The notes beneath the pieces are model-generated. The model was not told the DNA's origin. It was given only the letters and a program-made list of their open reading frames with translations, and ran no database searches. The translations under genes were made by a program, and so were the position numbers. Shown one piece after another: positions 62,426 to 64,000 of a DNA stretch of 64,000 nt. How positions within the stretch are numbered: the stretch's first letter is position 1; the number at the start of each line of letters is the position of its first letter. Origin of the DNA: Streptomyces sp. NBC_01304 (GTDB lineage Bacteria; Actinomycetota; Actinomycetes; Streptomycetales; Streptomycetaceae); NCBI RefSeq assembly GCF_035975855.1, contig NZ_CP109055.1, positions 3,410,001 through 3,474,000 on the forward strand, read 5' to 3'.

Positions 62426-62896
62426 TCAGCCGTTCTCGGCCTGGAACATCCAGTGGTGCTTCTCGAGGTCGGCCGTGATGCCGATCAGCAGATCCTGGCT
62501 GACCGGGTCCGCATCACCGGTCGCCTCGACCCGCTCACGCATCCGCGTGATCACCGCGCCGAGCGCGTCCACCAGGTGCTGCACGGCGTCCACGTCCTTG
62601 ACCCACCCGCCGGCCACGGCGGCGATCCCGCTGCTCTGCGCGACCGTCGCGGCCCGCCCGTCGGGCGAGACACCGAGTGTGGAGGCGCGCTCGGCCACGG
62701 AGTCCGAGTGCAGCCGGGCGGTGTCCACGACCTCGTCGAGCTGCAGGTGCACCGACCTGAAGCGGGGCCCGACCACGTTCCAGTGGATCTGCTTCGCGAC
62801 CAGCGACAGATCGACGAGGTCCACCAGGGCGCCCTGCAGGGCGTCGGAGACGGTCTTCAGATCCGCATCGGACAGCGGGCTCTTCACGACGTACAT
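62426..62896 (-). CDS. dps: Dps-family DNA-binding ferritin
   Basis: Dps proteins form dodecamers that store iron, quench peroxide chemistry and in some species bind DNA. The 156-residue protein has the ferroxidase signature LSLVAKQIHWNVVGPRFRSV followed by HLQLDEVVD, with the His, Asp and Glu ligands in place, and ends LEKHHWMFQAENG. Neither tail is long or Lys-rich, so DNA binding is uncertain. ATG 62896 has GGGAGGAAACGT ahead. Confidence 0.93.
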   Translation of the reverse strand: MYVVKSPLSDADLKTVSDALQGALVDLVDLSLVAKQIHWNVVGPRFRSVHLQLDEVVDTARLHSDSVAERASTLGVSPDGRAATVAQSSGIAAVAGGWVKDVDAVQHLVDALGAVITRMRERVEATGDADPVSQDLLIGITADLEKHHWMFQAENG

Positions 62897-63036
62897 ACGT
62901 TTCCTCCCATGCCAAATCCCCCGTCTCAGCCGAGTCGTCTACCTCGGCTCTATCAACCATGGCACACCCGGCAAAAGCAGACATTTGGGAGGCCGAAAGG
63001 GGTCATTCGAGAGGCTAGGCCCGGGCCCAGGAAACG

Positions 63037-63092
63037 CCGGAGCCCCGGCCTGCGACTACCTGAGGTTCAGGCAGCGCACACCGGGGCTCCGG
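63037..63092 (-). terminator. Terminator after clgR
   Basis: A perfect 12-bp stem (63037-63048 with 63081-63092) closes a 32-base region that contains its own small hairpin. It lies just after the clgR stop on the minus strand. Confidence 0.75.
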
Positions 63093-63104
63093 AAAGAAGC
63101 TGGA

Positions 63105-63488
63105 TCAGGCGGCGACGACGTCCACGGCCTCCGCAGGGGCCTTGATCGTGACGCGCTCGGGCGGCACATGCGTCACGGACACGGAACGCATCGGCCGTAC
63201 CGCAACGGGCACTGGCTCTCGCACCGCTGGCTCGGCCGCAGCCGACTCGGCAAGTTCGGCGAGCGACAACTCGTCGCTCACTTCGCGCATGAGCTCGGAC
63301 ATCCGTACGTCAAGCGCGTCGCAGATCGCGGAGAGCAGCTCGGAGGAAGCCTCCTTCTGCCCCCGTTCCACCTCGGAGAGATAGCCGAGCGATACTCGGG
63401 CGGACGAGGAGACTTCGCGCAGAGTACGGCCCTGGCGCTGGCGCTGCCGACGCAGCACGTCACCCAGCAGGCGACGGAGCAGAATCAT
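63105..63488 (-). CDS. clgR: Clp-gene activator ClgR
   Basis: ClgR is an XRE-type activator of clp protease genes and is itself degraded by ClpP. The 127-residue protein has an N-terminal helix-turn-helix ([53 protein letters not shown]) and ends in Val-Ala-Ala, the C-terminal tag known to mark ClgR and PopR for ClpP1P2 in Streptomyces. ATG 63488 is chosen because GGGAG lies ahead; the frame is open to 63521. It lies downstream of cinA on the same strand, the standard actinobacterial arrangement. Confidence 0.92.
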   Translation of the reverse strand: MILLRRLLGDVLRRQRQRQGRTLREVSSSARVSLGYLSEVERGQKEASSELLSAICDALDVRMSELMREVSDELSLAELAESAAAEPAVREPVPVAVRPMRSVSVTHVPPERVTIKAPAEAVDVVAA

Positions 63489-63597
63489 CGGTGGCTCCCT
63501 CCTCGGACCGCGTAGCCGCATCCTTCACGCCCCACCGTACCGCCTCGCGCCGCGGCCGTGCGGGGAGCGATGTCGTGTTCACTCAGGGCTGCAAACA

Positions 63598-64000
63598 TCA
63601 AATCCCCCCGTTCTGTTCCGTATCCTGTGCCCGCGCATTCGCGAGAAGTACGTCTACGAGCAGATCGAACACGCACCGTACACTCTCCCTACGGATTTCC
63701 GAACGGTTGCCGTTCAACCGCAGAGCGGCGACTTTCCCATCTGTCGGACCGCCTGCAGGCCCCTCGAAGCCCCCGGAATCAGCCCCGGGACCAGCGACGG
63801 CGACGTATACGGTGCCCACCGGCTGCCCGTCCTGCGGGTCCGGCCCCGCGACTCCGGTGGTAGCGATACCCCAGTCCGCCTCGAGGACCGCCCTGGCCCC
63901 CCGCGCCATCTGCAGGGCGACCTCGGCATCCACCGCACCGCGCTCCGCCAGGAGGGTGCCGTCGACGCCGAGGACCTGGTGCTTCAGTTCGGTGGCGTAC
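63598..64000 (-). CDS. cinA: CinA-type nicotinamide-nucleotide amidohydrolase, C-terminal part
   Basis: This is the C-terminal 133 codons of a CinA-type protein; the start lies past the right edge. Signs are YATELKHQVLGVDGTLL, GAVDAEVALQMARGARAVL and DWGIATTGVAGPDPQDGQPV. The enzyme deamidates nicotinamide mononucleotide in pyridine-nucleotide recycling. Whether it is the short form or fused to the N-terminal molybdopterin-like domain cannot be told here. It is upstream of clgR on the same strand, the conserved order in actinobacteria. Confidence 0.9.
   Translation of the reverse strand, partial: YATELKHQVLGVDGTLLAERGAVDAEVALQMARGARAVLEADWGIATTGVAGPDPQDGQPVGTVYVAVAGPGADSGGFEGPAGGPTDGKVAALRLNGNRSEIRRESVRCVFDLLVDVLLANARAQDTEQNGGI

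Overview
The window is chromosomal DNA from a Streptomyces or a very close relative. The G+C is very high with strong third-position bias, GTG and TTG starts are common, and the genes include gluABCD, nrdR-nrdJ, lexA, recA-recX, an RshA-type RelA/SpoT protein and ClgR. From memory the order closely follows the recA to lexA block of S. coelicolor (around SCO5755-SCO5807, in reverse orientation); this was not checked by a search.

Layout. (1) 1-8.1 kb: a partial arylamine N-acetyltransferase, a TerD-like protein, then nrdR-nrdJ diverging from lexA, with paired NrdR boxes and a LexA box between them, and the helicase gene dinG. (2) 8.2-15.3 kb: four same-strand genes for an NRPS-independent siderophore (two IucA/IucC-type synthetases, a GNAT acyltransferase and a diaminobutyrate-type aminotransferase), with no decarboxylase or N-hydroxylase nearby. 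(3) 15.8-18.4 kb: two tandem paralogous lipoprotein serine proteases. (4) 18.5-30.1 kb: housekeeping genes on the minus strand (hflX, secreted M1 peptidase, rshA, dapF, miaA, miaB and small proteins). (5) 30.2-37.2 kb: a TAXI binding protein, a two-component system and the glutamate ABC transporter gluABCD. (6) 37.4-43.4 kb: an FAD monooxygenase; a Cys-rich leader peptide ahead of cysteine dioxygenase and rhodanese; an FtsX-type permease with its own HTH regulator. (7) 43.9-50.1 kb: recX, recA, an AlkZ-like DNA glycosylase, an AI-2E family permease, a DUF3046 protein and a terpenoid-cyclase-fold protein. (8) 50.1-54.3 kb: a PucR-type regulator and an accessory-looking pair, a SLATT membrane protein with a TIR-methyltransferase fusion of lower G+C. 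(9) 54.5-64.0 kb: lhr, an EF-hand protein, nei, an SDR followed by a decayed tandem repeat, dps, clgR and partial cinA.

DNA repair is a theme: lexA, dinG, recA, recX, the AlkZ-like glycosylase, lhr and nei all lie here, and LexA boxes are visible ahead of lexA and recA. The most notable candidates are the SLATT plus TIR-methyltransferase module, which looks like a defence system and carries the only in-frame TTA codon I found, and the short Cys-rich ORF starting about where a transcript would begin, ahead of a cysteine-catabolism operon. A further recurring pattern is direct repetition of gene 3' ends just past the stop codon, seen at four loci. No tRNA, rRNA, insertion sequence or CRISPR array was seen.
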